NCBI GenBank assembly: GCA_027604185.1
Contig: JADGKB010000017.1
Span: 109,378-173,377 of the forward strand
DNA length: 64,000 nucleotides
Origin: Boothiomyces macroporosus
Lineage: Eukaryota > Chytridiomycota > Chytridiomycetes > Rhizophydiales > Terramycetaceae
Direction of reading: 5' to 3'
Shown piece after piece: positions 1 through 11,448 of this stretch (its first letter is position 1; each line of letters begins with the position of its first letter). The notes beneath the pieces are model-generated. The model was not told where the DNA came from. It worked only from the letters and a program-made list of their open reading frames with translations, and did no database searches. A program made the position numbers and the translations under genes.

Positions 1-3000
1 GGGATCTATCGTGAAGGCCATTGTAAAGAATTTCCAAGCGAGTTTGTATTCTCCTTCACTTTGCTTTGTGTAGGCGATGTTCACGTACGTTTCGGCATTA
101 GTAGGGTACATGTGCAGAACTCTGCAGTAGTCCCGTCTACTAAGTTCAAGCTCTTTCATATTAGCATACACGTTTCCTCTTCCTAAAATTGCCTCTTTGG
201 TAGAAGGCTCTAATTTCATCGACTCGGTAAATTCAACGCAACTTTCTTGTAACTTTCCAACTTTTTGGTATGCGAGACCCAGTAAGGATCTCAGTTTGGC
301 CTCCTTTGGGCTTATTTTGACTGCTTCGATAAAGTCACATAAGGCATTTTGATTATCGCCCAATTTCCAATACAGAATAGCCCTCTGTCGATATGCATTC
401 TACATGAAATGATTTAGTACCAAATTGTTATCGTTTAGAAGTAAAACTATACTGTAATCCTTGATTGCATTATGATGGTCACCTGAAGCTTCGAATGCCA
501 TAGCCCTATTGAAAAATGCAAAATAACTCGTCTGTATGTTAACTATATGCACCTTGTCGATTGTTGCGGCCTTGGTGTAATCCATTATAGCAATTCCAAA
601 TTGATTCAGCCTGCATTTGCTGTTACCTCGTAAAATATGTGCCCTAATACTGGTTGGCTCAATTTTCAAAGCTTCATCGCAATCAGCAATCGCCTTTTGG
701 TATTGCCCTTTACTTTCATAATATGCAGCCCTCGTAAGATATGCATCAAAGAATTTAGGATCCAGTTCAAGAGCATAGTTCAGATCCTGCTCTCCATCTT
801 CATTGCCTTGAGCAAACCTGCATATACCCCGATGGAAATATGCTTTAGAAAACTTGGGGATTAGGCCAATGCACTTTGAGAATTCCTCCTCCGCCAAGGA
901 CCAGTTTTTTAAATGTTCGTAACAAATACCTTTTTGGAGCGAAATTTGTGGATCATCCTTCCCTGCATCAGACACAGAAACTAGATCGTTTAGCGCACCT
1001 TGATAATCACCGTACTGGATCCTTGCTTTGGCTACAATTGATAACAGTACAGGGTCGTCGATATGCTTGAATCGTTTCTTCCGCTCGTCAAATTCATCAA
1101 TCACTTGTTTGTATTTCCTTTGGAAGGATAATATTAGTGCACGCTGAATAAGTGAAAAATCACCTGTATGAATGTCTGTGCTATGCCAGAATTCAAGTCA
1201 AACGCTGCATGGAAATCTTTAGTTGCCTCTGGCACCTTTCCCTGACTGAGTAGCATCCTTCCACGATACAAAAACAGCACATAATTACTTGGTCTGATAT
1301 GAATAGCACGGCTGTAGTCTTTTATAGCCAAATACGCATAGGATTGTACCATTTCTAATTTGTTTCCTCTGATGGCTCTTTTCGAATTATGGGTTGTTAA
1401 CGTCAGCAAACTTTCCTTGTAGATCTTCTCATACAGTTCTCCCCGGTTGATGTAACCCCTTAGGTTGCAAGGGTCTAACTTAATTGCGAATTACCTGCTG
1501 ATATGGCTAGATTCAGATTATGTTTCGCTTCAGCATAGGTACTAGAGTTTTTCATGTATAGAGCACCCAAGTTTAAGAACGCTTTTGCTTTTCGAGGATC
1601 AAGCTCAATAGCTTGAGTTAGTCCAAGCTTACCAGACATGTAATCTGCGATCGCCAAATTATCAAATCCCAGACGTTGATATAGCAATGCTCGATGGTAG
1701 AAAGCATCAGAATTAGTTTCATAGGGATTTAGTAATATCGAAACGCTTAGGTCTTGGATTGCCCATTGAGGGTTTTGCTCTCTTAAAAGACACCCTCTGT
1801 GAAAAAAGTATCTGAAGTTGTCTGGACTAATTCTAATAGCTTGCGTGAGATCCTAAGATCAGAAAAGTTTACTTCCATTGCATCATAATAGAAGGAAAGA
1901 GCAGCATACGATCTACCCCGAAACATGTAAGCATCTGCATCTTCTGGATCAATTAATATTAATTTGGTAAATTCGTTTATCGCGTCAGACCATAATTGAC
2001 GCTGAAATGAATACATTGCTAAATTTTGTATAGCTTGGTCATTGTTTGGATCCAGCATTCGAACTATTCTAAAATCTTCATTGGCAAATGTAGTTTCCTA
2101 AGTTAATATGGGATACGTGATCGATTTCGAAGAGACACGCTCGATTGTAGTAGGCATCAGCGCAGTCAGACTTTAATCTTATAACCGTCGAATAGTTTAT
2201 AATCGCGAGCTTGAACATTCCTAGATTACTTTAAAAATACCTATAGCTTGGTAAATTCGTGCCTTTGCCTGGAAAGCAGCTAGATGGATCTTGTTATTTT
2301 CGGTTATTGCATCTAGATCCCTGAGTGCGGATTCTGCATCGTTATATCTCAGGTATAACTGGTGTCTATGCCACAGACCATCAGAATTAAAGGGGTCTAT
2401 CATTAATTTGGTTTACCAAACTGAATGGCCAAGTCCAAATCCTCCATGGCTCTGATAAATTTTTCCATTCTGGAAAATATTACACCTCTCCTTCTGTGAT
2501 GTGCAGGAATGGGTACTTTACTTGCTTCAATTAATTGATTGATTTTCTCCAGCTCTTCTTCAAAATTAATTTCCTGAACGGGACTAGCAGCTCCATCTTC
2601 TTTTAGGATAGGAGTTCCTGTTGCGTCCAGAGGAGGACCTGCATATTAGATTCAAATACCAGGGTCATCAAAGGTAGGATATTTAATACGCTCCAATGGG
2701 GTGAGACCTAATTTTCTCCTTTTAATGTTGTGGACTACTTCATACAAAGTGGTAGAGTTTTGCTTTGTGTATCCATTAATGGCTAAACCACTTCGTATGG
2801 TGCCAGTGTGAATGGCTTCGACTGAATCTGGAATTAATTTATATTACCGGTTGCGCTTGGTTTATCTCTTTCTGCTGGTAGCCCTATTACTGGTCGCAAA
2901 GTCAAATTTAAATCCAGCTTGTTGGTAAGAGGATCCACGGTCTTTCTAGTGTACAGGTGAGGGTTCTTAATCATATCAATCGCTCTTCGTTGATTGGTGT

Positions 3001-6000
3001 AGTATGTTTTCGGACTAATTTCGTTGCTGCTTTGCGGTTTTGCAATTACCTCATTCTTTGGCTCCAATTTCTCAATCAGCTCATCAGCAGCAGCTGGAGG
3101 AGCCACATCCATAACTTCACTTTCCGGTTCTATCATCAACTTTTCAGGTTTAAGAGCATTAATAAGTGTTTTTTTCATTATATCTTTCTTTAAGTAACGC
3201 CAAAGTTGCTGTGCTTTGAGATTTGGCTTCTTTTCCTCATCTGGCTCTTCTTCTGTGATATATTCATCCTCCGTTTCAACATTTTCCTTTGGTAATTGGA
3301 AAGTCGCTGTTGACTTTCGTCTGTCTTTACTCTCTCTTGGAACTACTTTTCTTTTCTCGTATTCTTGCAATGCTTTGATCACATATCCATCCAACGGGTC
3401 ATTAGAGTTGCTGTAATTCAAAGACGAGATCTGCCCCAATGACGTACTGGACGTATGAACTGTGTAGGGGGTCTGCTCAATCTCATCTTTGTTGAGGGAT
3501 AAGAAGAAATCAGGGTGCTGTACAGCCAACTTTCCTTTTTTCAATCTACCTTTGGTAGCGGTATTTATGATAAAGTCTGGCAACGCCTTTTTTACAAATC
3601 CTGGTAGCTTATCCTTTACAAAATCTATGGTATCATTCAAAGTGACTTTGGTCAAGACTTTTCCAGTATCTGCGAGTCCAATATTTTTTGCCACTTTCAA
3701 TGCCAATTTACTTTGTTCAACTTCTGGTTTATGCTCTGGTTGCAATGAACCAATTACTGCAGTTCCTGCTCCACCAAGAATAATGGTGTTATCAACAGCA
3801 GCTCCTTTTACCTCTAATAATTCTGCTTCTTCCTCATCATCTTTTGGGATGGCGTTTGGTGTTTTAGGTGGGCTATTATCTGTGTCAGTTTGCCCTTCAC
3901 CCATTTCCTCTTGAACCTCTTTAGCTATTTCAGAGGCATCTTTTGTAAGTTCATTTTGCTTTTCGAAAAGCATCAGCATGTGCTTTAAATTATTTTTCTC
4001 TCTAATATTATTAAAAGTTACGCCAATTCATCAAGTCTTTGTTGATATCTAGATCGCTTCGTAGGAGGGTCCGGTTTTAGCGAATTAGTTATATCTTCTT
4101 GCGTTGCATACTTTGCAAAGATTAACGTCTTTTGAGGGATTTCCTTTCCATGTTTTCTCCGTGTAAATTTAGGTTTTGGCAATTTTGGAGGTTTGTTAAC
4201 AGCAGTTTTTTTCTGAATTGACTTTTGTACCATCTTTGGAATATCTTTGCCAGTAGATTCCCTTGTAGTTGTAGTTTCAGATGTTGATTCTCCAGTTTTA
4301 GGGCGTGAATGTGATTGTGCAGCTGACAAGCATCTGGAGCAGTTCGAGTCAGAAATAGGACAAGAGCAACTCCAAGTAACAGAATTTGACGGTGTATTAT
4401 CTACTGTAGTTCCAATATTGGAGGCAGATTTTACATCTCTTTTGATGACACCAGACTCCAAGTTTGATTTAAAGGAAATTCTCGCCGAGGTTGACAATCT
4501 TTCCGTTTTTGCAATATTTTGGCCATTTTCTTTGATGTTTATTCCTGAATCGACATCTGGCACTTCTATAGAAGGGCGAATTGCAATGGACACTAGCAAA
4601 TCATCCTGAATGTTTAATTCAGCGTGAGGTGTACTGGGTTTATCACCTGTCGGCATTTCATCTCCTTGGATCTCACCTTTAGTTTCGTCCTTTTTTGTGA
4701 AAACAGGAACATTCTTGAACTTTGACAAATCATAGTCGGATGTTGTCCGCTCAGTGTAAAGAGTTTTCTTTCTATTTTCTAAAATCGACGCAAAGTGAGT
4801 TACGATACTGTCAACATCGTCTATATTTTGGAAACTTCCAATATCAACAGATTCTTCAGACATTGGTTTCTCTTCTGTTACTTCCGTTTCTGCCTCTGGC
4901 TCCACACTCTCATTTTTTATGTAAACAGGTTCTAATTCTTCAGGGGTTTCTTCTCTCTTTGGAATTGTAATTGGATTTTCAATGGTAATGGGCTTTGATT
5001 CAACAAATTTTTGTGGTTCATAGTTTACTTTTTGCCCAACTAGCATAACAGATAAAAGATCCTGCTTTTCATGCTTTGTTGGGCTATTGATTTTAGATGA
5101 GTTTAGTCTACCCGTTGGTGCTTTGCTGAAGTCTGAATGTTTCGATTTTGTTTCTAGACGTTCCTCATCGCTGGTAAAGTCTGACGAATAACTCTTTTTT
5201 AAAACTTGAGAATCGATTAATACAGTCTTGGGAGTCTTTTTAGTGGATACAGATTGAGCTGGTGCAGGCTTTTGTTCAATTTCACTTTCAGGCTCGCTCT
5301 CTGTCGGCTCCTCTGTTTCTTCAATTATTTCTTCGTCTTCATACATTGATGAATTGAATAATGAATTTGGATCAAACGTGTTTCGTCTCCCGGGTAGTCT
5401 ATTTGGGTCCAACGTAGTCCGTCTCCTATTTGGACTATTCGGATTGAAACTTTGTGTATCAACGGTGCTTCGTCTTTTTGACATGCTACTTCTGCTTCCA
5501 GATGGATCAGCTGCCCTTCTGCGCGATCCTAATACCCCATTTGCATTATCCAAGGGATTTCTTCCAGAGCTTGCATCCGATATCCTCGCATTATCATTTA
5601 TACTCTTTCGTTTGTCCACAAAGCTATTGTCCTTTGATGAATTCGCACTTGATTTTCCATATTCCATGGTGTTTTCTCTAGTAAGAAACATGCTTCTCGG
5701 CGATTCTTGATTATCTTCCTCCCTTTCAGCATTTAATGCACCCCATGTTGTCCTGAAATTATATCTTTCGTACCTTCTACTCCGTGCCTTTTTTATATTA
5801 GCTAGGTTTAACGCTGACCCTTTTAGCGTAGCCTCCTTGGTACGTTTAGGAAAATCATCAGTCTCTTTATCTGGATGGTTACTAACTGACATGTTGACAT
5901 TAAATAGATCTTTTCCGTCGTCGCTTTCTTCTTCTGGATCCGCTATGACATGCATTCTTTCAGGAGGATCGTCTTGTTCCATACTCCTCCTCCGGGCTAA

Positions 6001-6366
6001 AAATATCAAATCTGTTTCAAGGGAGGCTTTTGAATTCCTGGTATTAAATAATCGAACCTTCTGATCTTTGTATTTATCGCTTGTATATCCAAATCATTTG
6101 AAGTGGGGGAAGTGACGGAATTTCTGAGTGAATTAAAGGTACCTTTCTGAAGAAGGAACAAACATTTGCGTCAATGAATTCGCTGAAATTGCCATTTTTA
6201 ACGGGGTGAAACCTTCTTCTGGTTTATCATTCAGATTCTCTGTACTTTCACGCGCTTCTTCTATTACAATCCCAGGAGCGGACTCGTCCACTTCCACCAA
6301 ATCTTCTCCCAGCTCTTCCTGTAATTTTTTGCGAACAATGTTTGTCAGATTACTCCTCTTTTTCAT
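1..6366 (-). CDS. Large tetratricopeptide-repeat protein, TTC6-like (3' end beyond window)
   Basis: The start is the ATG at 6366 (MKKRSNLT). The N-terminal ~1,100 residues are low-complexity, rich in S/E/K/R, with a series of near-repeats of the type RR-T-DPN near 5340-5480. From about 2640 leftwards to base 1 the protein is almost entirely TPR units (for example A-x3-Y-x3-A-x2-D-x3-A-I-x-I-x-P). Reading frames were joined across many 19-21 nt introns; resolved examples begin after 6139 (gtacctttaattcactcag), near 4019, 2851, 2644 and 1494. Each join restores a continuous TPR or linker frame. TPR arrays are protein-interaction scaffolds. Size and an N-terminal disordered part followed by many TPRs resemble animal TTC6, but the family name is a guess. 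The C-terminus lies outside the window. Confidence 0.75.
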
Positions 6367-6389
6367 GTCTGTTCGTGTCTACAAAAAAA

Positions 6390-7005
6390 ATGTCACTGAA
6401 AAATCCTTTTAAAATATTGGTGGTATTTGACTTGAATGGGACACTGATGACAAGGCTGAATGCAAAGGAATACAGAGTTTTCAAGAAAGCGAATAGTATA
6501 GCGCCTGATTTTACGGTAAATAAATCCAAAGTATTTAAACGACCACATTGGGATAAATTCCTGGAAGCGCTGATGAAATTACCACATATCGAAGTAGCAG
6601 TGTGGACTTCTGCTCAGCCAAATAATGCTGTTCCCCTTACTGAAAAGCTGTTTGGGAAATATGTAAACAGGCTGCAATTTATACTGGATAGGTCGCACTG
6701 TGAAGATGCACCAATGGGGGTCAAAGTGGATACTGCAGTTAAAAACCTTGAACTGGTATTTGATACTAAACTGTCTAGTGGGAAATGGGATATAGTAATT
6801 GGAACTAAATTAGACAAATACCATTCTCGTTGATGATTCAAAATCCAAAGCCAAGAAACAAACTGAAAACCTGGTTGAAATACCGACCTTTGATGTTACA
6901 ATTTCTTCGTCAGATGATTTCTTGCTTGTACTTTTGAATTGGTTGAGTACACTGAAACCAGGCGATGTTAGGGAAACAATCAGAGAAAACTCTCCATTTC
7001 AATAA
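6390..7005 (+). CDS. NIF/FCP1-type HAD phosphatase domain protein
   Basis: A 198-residue protein once a 19-nt intron at 6795-6813 is removed. Motif I reads VVFDLNGTLMT near residue 10, the substrate-side block VAVWTSAQ is near residue 70, and the spliced product gives TILVDDS, the late HAD acidic motif. This is the small CTD-phosphatase/NIF fold, which dephosphorylates phosphoserine in Pol II CTD or other targets. Active members have DxDx(T/V); here the second Asp is Asn (DLN), so catalysis is doubtful. The start ATG is only 23 nt from the divergent TPR gene start, so the 5' ends must share promoter sequence. An upstream in-frame extension exists but would overlap the TPR gene's coding start. 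The stop lies 5 nt from the convergent neighbour's stop. Confidence 0.8.
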
Positions 7006-7010
7006 ATTTA

Positions 7011-7169
7011 TTAAGGTGTATAGCATGGTAAATAATCGTTATCTCTGTATGCAGGCGGCTTGATTTTATCCTCTTTGTATATAGTTAGCCCCGCTTGAAG
7101 CAACACTAGTATCGAGAGCAGCTTACCAGTAAATGCTGCTACTGCCACCGCATAATCCAGATCTATCAT
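7011..7169 (-). CDS. Small single-pass membrane protein with PPAY motif
   Basis: About 52 residues starting MIDLDY, followed by one hydrophobic segment and a cytosolic-looking tail carrying PPAY and two further Y-rich motifs (DYLP, CYTP). The reading frame can be extended upstream to 7262, but this start places the membrane helix at the N-terminus. An alternative reading removes a possible 21-nt intron inside the helix (starting GTAAGC, ending TAG), giving 45 residues; it lacks a good branch box, so I leave it unspliced. The PPxY motif is known to bind WW domains of Nedd4/Rsp5 ubiquitin ligases; that role here is inference. It resembles in design the next gene on the same strand. Confidence 0.45.
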   Translation of the reverse strand: MIDLDYAVAVAAFTGKLLSILVLLQAGLTIYKEDKIKPPAYRDNDYLPCYTP

Positions 7170-7618
7170 TAATTGAAAAAGATTCAACTCCCGAAAAGGA
7201 TTCCAAATCGAGAACTCCCGAAAAGTTTCAAACCTGACTCTTTGCTCTTTGATGGGGACCATTATATTAGGAGACGTTGTAAATCCAAGGTCTGTTGCCT
7301 GGGTTCAGTTTGTCTATTCCCTAATACATCTTGCTGTCAAAGTGACTTGTCTCTGTAACGGGAGCTGTAGTGCCTTGATATCATATACCGTATTTTAGAT
7401 GGCATAAGACCCGAGTCACACTAACATTGAGCAAGCAGTACATTCTACTGAAACGAAGACAGCAATCCATTTGGGCTTTATTCTATAGTATAATTTAATA
7501 TTGAACCACCACTTAAATTCCTCCAATATTTGACCATATTTACTGATATCGCACTTGAAGAGAGGTGCCACGGGATCTTATAGTATGTAAATTACGTTTA
7601 AACAACTAATCTAATTTA
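7170..7618. other. Intergenic, no feature seen
   Basis: This is AT-rich sequence between two small same-strand membrane-protein genes. No convincing reading frame, tRNA-like element or repeat was seen. It presumably holds the promoter of the gene ending at 7011. Confidence 0.5.
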
Positions 7619-7876
7619 TTAATGATACTCTGGTGGAGCTTGTCTAGTTTTTTCATAGTCGGGCAATTCAGCACACTTTTCTTCTGGTATATATTGCGGT
7701 AATGGCTCTGAATGGGCAGCAGCAATGGCTTCGATATCTATTCTTTCTTGATTTTGCTTTCTGGAGTTTAGTTGTTGGAAGCAATCGATCACCACTATGA
7801 CAGCCAGGAACAAGATGAATATACCAGATACCTACAATTACTGATGGATTACGACTATGGTTGTTTCCAAGTCCAT
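7619..7876 (-). CDS. Small single-pass membrane protein with LPxY/PPEY motifs
   Basis: The first exon codes MDLETTIV. A 21-nt intron (GTAATC...TTGTAG) is then removed and the frame continues into a strongly hydrophobic helix (VVSGIFILFLAVIVVI), then a polar tail of about 50 residues with LPQY, LPDY and a C-terminal PPEY. The total is 78 residues. The tail motifs are the (L/P)PxY type recognised by WW domains, as in arrestin-like or adaptor proteins for Rsp5/Nedd4 ligases (family knowledge, role inferred). No homologous family is recognised. Splicing is what supplies a start codon and completes the helix, which supports the model. Confidence 0.55.
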
Positions 7877-8250
7877 TTATTTCTATTTTTCTATAAGTAA
7901 TCAGACCAACAATTTTTCTGCATTTATACAGTCATGAAACAGATTAAATGGGCTCAACTCCAAATTAGTACATGATGACTTTCAATCAAGAACTCAAAGG
8001 CGGAAAGTTTAACAACGTTAGGTTTGGGCTCTATGTACCTCCACTGGTAAAAGTATTTCTTTAAATGCCCATCTAGAACAGATGATTAGGAATAAAGAGT
8101 AAGCAGCACACCGCAATAGGCTGGACGTTTACGCCGCCAAGGTGAAATTGAATGACACGCCCACAAAGATTAGTTTGGTGCTGGCATCAATATCAAATAG
8201 ATGTACGATTTTTGGGATAGCGGTTGGGAAAATTTTTGAAGAATCAAAAA
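7877..8250. other. Intergenic promoter region between divergent genes
   Basis: This lies between the start of the small membrane protein (7876, minus) and the tafazzin start (8251, plus). An open frame at 8142-8399 overlaps tafazzin but has no recognisable content. No structured RNA was seen. Confidence 0.5.
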
Positions 8251-9052
8251 ATGATTCCCCCGATGGTTCCAGTATCCAAGTGGGAAAAGAGATTTGTTAT
8301 AGGATTAGGAGGACTGACATGCAAATTGGTTTTAAACACAATCGTCAATTTCAAAGTCCAAAATCTGAATATTCTACAAGATGCAATTCGAACGAATAGA
8401 CCATTAATTACAGTATTTAATCACGATTCTACAATAGATGATCCGCTGATATTTGGTACCATTGAACTAACAAGGAATGCTGGATAGCAGTATCCTGTTG
8501 GATGTTAACCGTTTTAGATGGACGTTATGTGCCCAGGAAATATGTTTCAAGAATAGATTTCTAAATTGGATGTTTTCCGCTGGTCAAGGGATTCCTATTA
8601 TACGGTAATACAATGGTAATATAGCGGAAACGGGATCCACCAACCTGGAATAGATATGGCTATAGATATCCTCAATAATAATGGATGGGTGCATATATTT
8701 CCAGAAGCAAAAATAAATAACGAGCCGCAAAATATCCTTCCTTTTAAGTGGGGTATTGCCAGGTAAGATATAGTTAACAAGGTTAATTAGGGAATCTCGC
8801 AATCCCCCGTTAGTTGTTCCAGTATACCATAAGGGTCTGGCAGAGATACTACCTCCTTTAGAATATAGAAAAGGCCCACATTTGTTTAAAGATCTACATG
8901 TTATAGTAGGCGAACCAATTGAATTCGACAGTATTGATTACTCTACAGGTCTGGATGAAGAGAAATCCAGAATTGATATTACTCGTAAAGTGGAATCTGA
9001 AATGCGAAACCTACATTCACAGTTCCTATCACTACAAAACAATAATATTTAA
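8251..9052 (+). CDS. TAZ1: Tafazzin, cardiolipin/monolysocardiolipin transacylase
   Basis: A 247-residue protein from four exons with three introns of 19, 20 and 19 nt; the first, GTACCATTGAACTAACAAG, removes an otherwise fatal TAG. The HX4D acyltransferase motif reads NHDSTID near residue 58, followed by DPLIFG, RWTLCAQEICF, a G-x-G region and the FPEAK / LPFKWGI block, then R-x3-S-R-x-P-P-L-V-V-P. This order is diagnostic of tafazzin in the PlsC/LPLAT family. It remodels cardiolipin in mitochondrial membranes. The start chosen is MIPPMVP; an in-frame TTG upstream would only add nine residues. There are no unusual codons. The downstream 530 bases are the promoter of a secreted-protein cluster. 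Confidence 0.92.
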
Positions 9053-9582
9053 TTTCCAATAAACACCACAAACATCCAGCCTTATTTTCAACGTGATTAA
9101 AGTTGAATTAGTTGTGGAGGGGTAGCCTGAAATCGATCATCACCTGTATAGCCATCCGCCGATGGACACTATGGCAACTAGATGCAACTAAATTGAACTT
9201 TCTCACATAAACTTTCAATTCTGGCCCTAGTTCTCGTGTTGTGATTTTTTGTGTTATTTCTTTTAATTAAGGATACCATTAGCCTATGTGCTCCCGAAAT
9301 AAGGGTGTGGCTTCTTTAGTTGCATACACGAGAATAATATATGGAAAATCCTCAAAGAAACTCAATGAAGGGTGAATTACGTCGATACATAGATATTACT
9401 AGTCACCCGAGAGTATGAGGGTTAATTTGATTTGATTTCTAATCTTCTCGGCAATGGATGAATCATAGAGGAAAATGGCTTTTAAAAAATCTCAAAGAGA
9501 CTCCGCCCAAAGCTTTGTCACTCAAAAGGACGTGGCTGGTGCACGTATAAATACAGCTTGAATCATCTTGTAATTCAATCAA
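9053..9582. other. Intergenic, promoter region of the secreted-protein cluster
   Basis: No coding or RNA feature is visible apart from a TATA-like box at 9546-9553 just before the first cluster gene. This is one of the longer gaps in the window, in line with a regulated promoter. Confidence 0.5.
9546..9553 (+). promoter_or_regulatory. TATA-like box
   Basis: TATAAATA lies 37 nt before the ATG at 9583. Similar boxes precede the fourth cluster gene and both inverted-repeat cysteine-rich genes, but not most housekeeping genes here. Confidence 0.5.
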
Positions 9583-10377
9583 ATGTCTGCAATTATTTCA
9601 CTACTTGTTTCTGCCGCACTATCCCAAAGCGTTACCGTTTCCAATGTTCAAACTTCAGCCATTGCCAGTGCAACTGGTGCTGCTGTAACTACTGTTGCAG
9701 TCACTACTACCACTAATGCACCAACTGCAACTACTACCAATTCAATGTCATTCCCAACTGGAATTGATTATGGATTTCAGAATTTATCTGCTGGATGTCA
9801 AGCTGCCATCCAAAAATACGAAAACTCCAGCCCTCAAGGATGTAACCTACCACAACAAGTTAGCGTGACTAATATTACCGCAGGATCATATGGCAGCGCG
9901 CTTTCAACTTTGAACAATCAAAACTTGGATGCCGTTTGCTCTTCTACCTGCCAAGCCTCCATTAAACCTATCGCCTCTGATATCGCTGCAGCTTGCAAGA
10001 ATGACAACATGTACTTCCAATATTACTCTCAATTGATGACTGCCTTCTTTGATGTTGCATGTGTTAAAGATGGCTCTGACTATTGCCTGGTAAAAGAAGT
10101 TCAAGACCTTACTCCAATTCTCGTTAACCATGCACCAATTGAATCTTTGATTCAAAACACCACTTTTCTTTGCAGCAAATGTATCTACTCGCAAATCACT
10201 GTATTGGATAAGGATATTACTTCTTTCCCACAACAAATGCAGCAAGAATATACAGCCTTCTCAACCAACATCAAGAGCCAATGTTCTTCACAATACCAAA
10301 AGTTTACCTCCAGTGCTATTGCGCAACCAGTTTCATTGCTCGGCGCGCTCTCCTTGGTATTTATTGCGTTCTTTTAA
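9583..10377 (+). CDS. Secreted ten-cysteine protein, probable GPI anchor (paralog 1 of 4)
   Basis: 264 residues without introns. There is a short signal peptide (MSAIISLLVSAALSQ), then a Thr/Ser/Ala-rich stretch to about residue 60, then a cysteine-rich domain. Ten cysteines occur in the order GC, GC, VC, TC, AC, VACVKD, YC, C-x2-C (CSKC) and QC. The protein ends in a small-residue site followed by a hydrophobic tail (ALSLVFIAFF), as in GPI-anchor signals. All four tandem genes from 9583 to 13138 share this layout and all ten cysteines. The family is not recognised with confidence; function as a cell-surface protein is inferred. TATA-like box upstream. Confidence 0.8.
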   Translation: MSAIISLLVSAALSQSVTVSNVQTSAIASATGAAVTTVAVTTTTNAPTATTTNSMSFPTGIDYGFQNLSAGCQAAIQKYENSSPQGCNLPQQVSVTNITAGSYGSALSTLNNQNLDAVCSSTCQASIKPIASDIAAACKNDNMYFQYYSQLMTAFFDVACVKDGSDYCLVKEVQDLTPILVNHAPIESLIQNTTFLCSKCIYSQITVLDKDITSFPQQMQQEYTAFSTNIKSQCSSQYQKFTSSAIAQPVSLLGALSLVFIAFF

Positions 10378-10480
10378 ATAAATAATTTTTGTCTGTATTC
10401 TATGTGGTTTGGTGTGATTGTCACAATCTCCATAACCAGAATTTCCAAATGCGGCGATAAAACAGCTTTTACTTTTTGTA

Positions 10481-11242
10481 ATGGCATTATTCATTTCATT
10501 CATTGCTGGACTAGTAGCAGCTCAAAAGAGCAACGCTACCGCTACTCTCAACACTACCGTTTCATCGAATTCAAGTACTACTGTTGGGGGCTCAACCATT
10601 CCATTTAACACCACCCAAACAATTCCAACTTCAAACTCATTCAACCAGACCCAAGCGTTCAACAGCTTGTCCCCACAATGTCAAGCAGCAGTAAAAAAGT
10701 ACAATGGCACCACACCACAGGGTTGCACAGATATCCCACAACAATCCACTAATTTTAACATTGACGCAAACGAATTGAATTCTTTGAATACAAAAGAATT
10801 GGATGGTATTTGTGTACCTGCTTGCCAATCGTCAGTCAAGCAAATGGCTTCTGAAATTTCCACTGCTTGCAAAAACGACAGTCCAGACTATCAATACTTG
10901 AGTGCCTACATGACAGCTTACTTTGATGTCTTGTGTGTCAAAGATGGCTCCCAGTACTGCATTTCTGAAGAAATTCAGGGAACAGTTTCTGCTTTACAAC
11001 AAGGAAAGTCTCCCATTGAACTTATTTCAAATACTACCTTTGCGTGCACAAAGTGCTTTTATCAACAACTTACTGCCCTTGATACGGACATTACGGCGTT
11101 TCCGAATATAACTCAACAAACATACAAAACTTATTCCAGTATCATTCAGGGAGAGTGTGCCAGCCAGTTTAAAGCATTCGCATCCTCAGCTGCAACTTAT
11201 TCATCAATAACCCTACTTGGATTCGTCATTTCATTGCTTTAA
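10481..11242 (+). CDS. Secreted ten-cysteine protein, probable GPI anchor (paralog 2 of 4)
   Basis: 253 residues, intronless, 103 nt after paralog 1. The signal peptide is MALFISFIAGLVAAQ, followed by an N/T/S-rich region with many N-x-S/T sites. The cysteine domain contains the shared blocks QAAVKKYN, GCTDIPQQ, LDGICVPACQSS, DVLCVKDGSQYC and ACTKCFYQQL, with a tail SITLLGFVISLL. The cysteine count and spacing match paralog 1. It may form one expression cluster with its neighbours. The cytoplasm is not a plausible location given signal and tail; exact role unknown. Confidence 0.8.
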   Translation: MALFISFIAGLVAAQKSNATATLNTTVSSNSSTTVGGSTIPFNTTQTIPTSNSFNQTQAFNSLSPQCQAAVKKYNGTTPQGCTDIPQQSTNFNIDANELNSLNTKELDGICVPACQSSVKQMASEISTACKNDSPDYQYLSAYMTAYFDVLCVKDGSQYCISEEIQGTVSALQQGKSPIELISNTTFACTKCFYQQLTALDTDITAFPNITQQTYKTYSSIIQGECASQFKAFASSAATYSSITLLGFVISLL

Positions 11243-11448
11243 ATAAAGAGAAATTCTAGACATATCTCTATTGGTTTAACTGTATAAACCACATCTCTAG
11301 TTATATTGGTTTCATTGATGAAGTGATTAAGCTGCCACATGAATACACAACCGCTTCATTTGTGTTTGATTGATGGCGCATAATTTTAATGCTGCAAGCC
11401 TCTGTCTGGGCTCAAGAGTAAACTGAGGCAGTTAATTTTTGACAAAAA

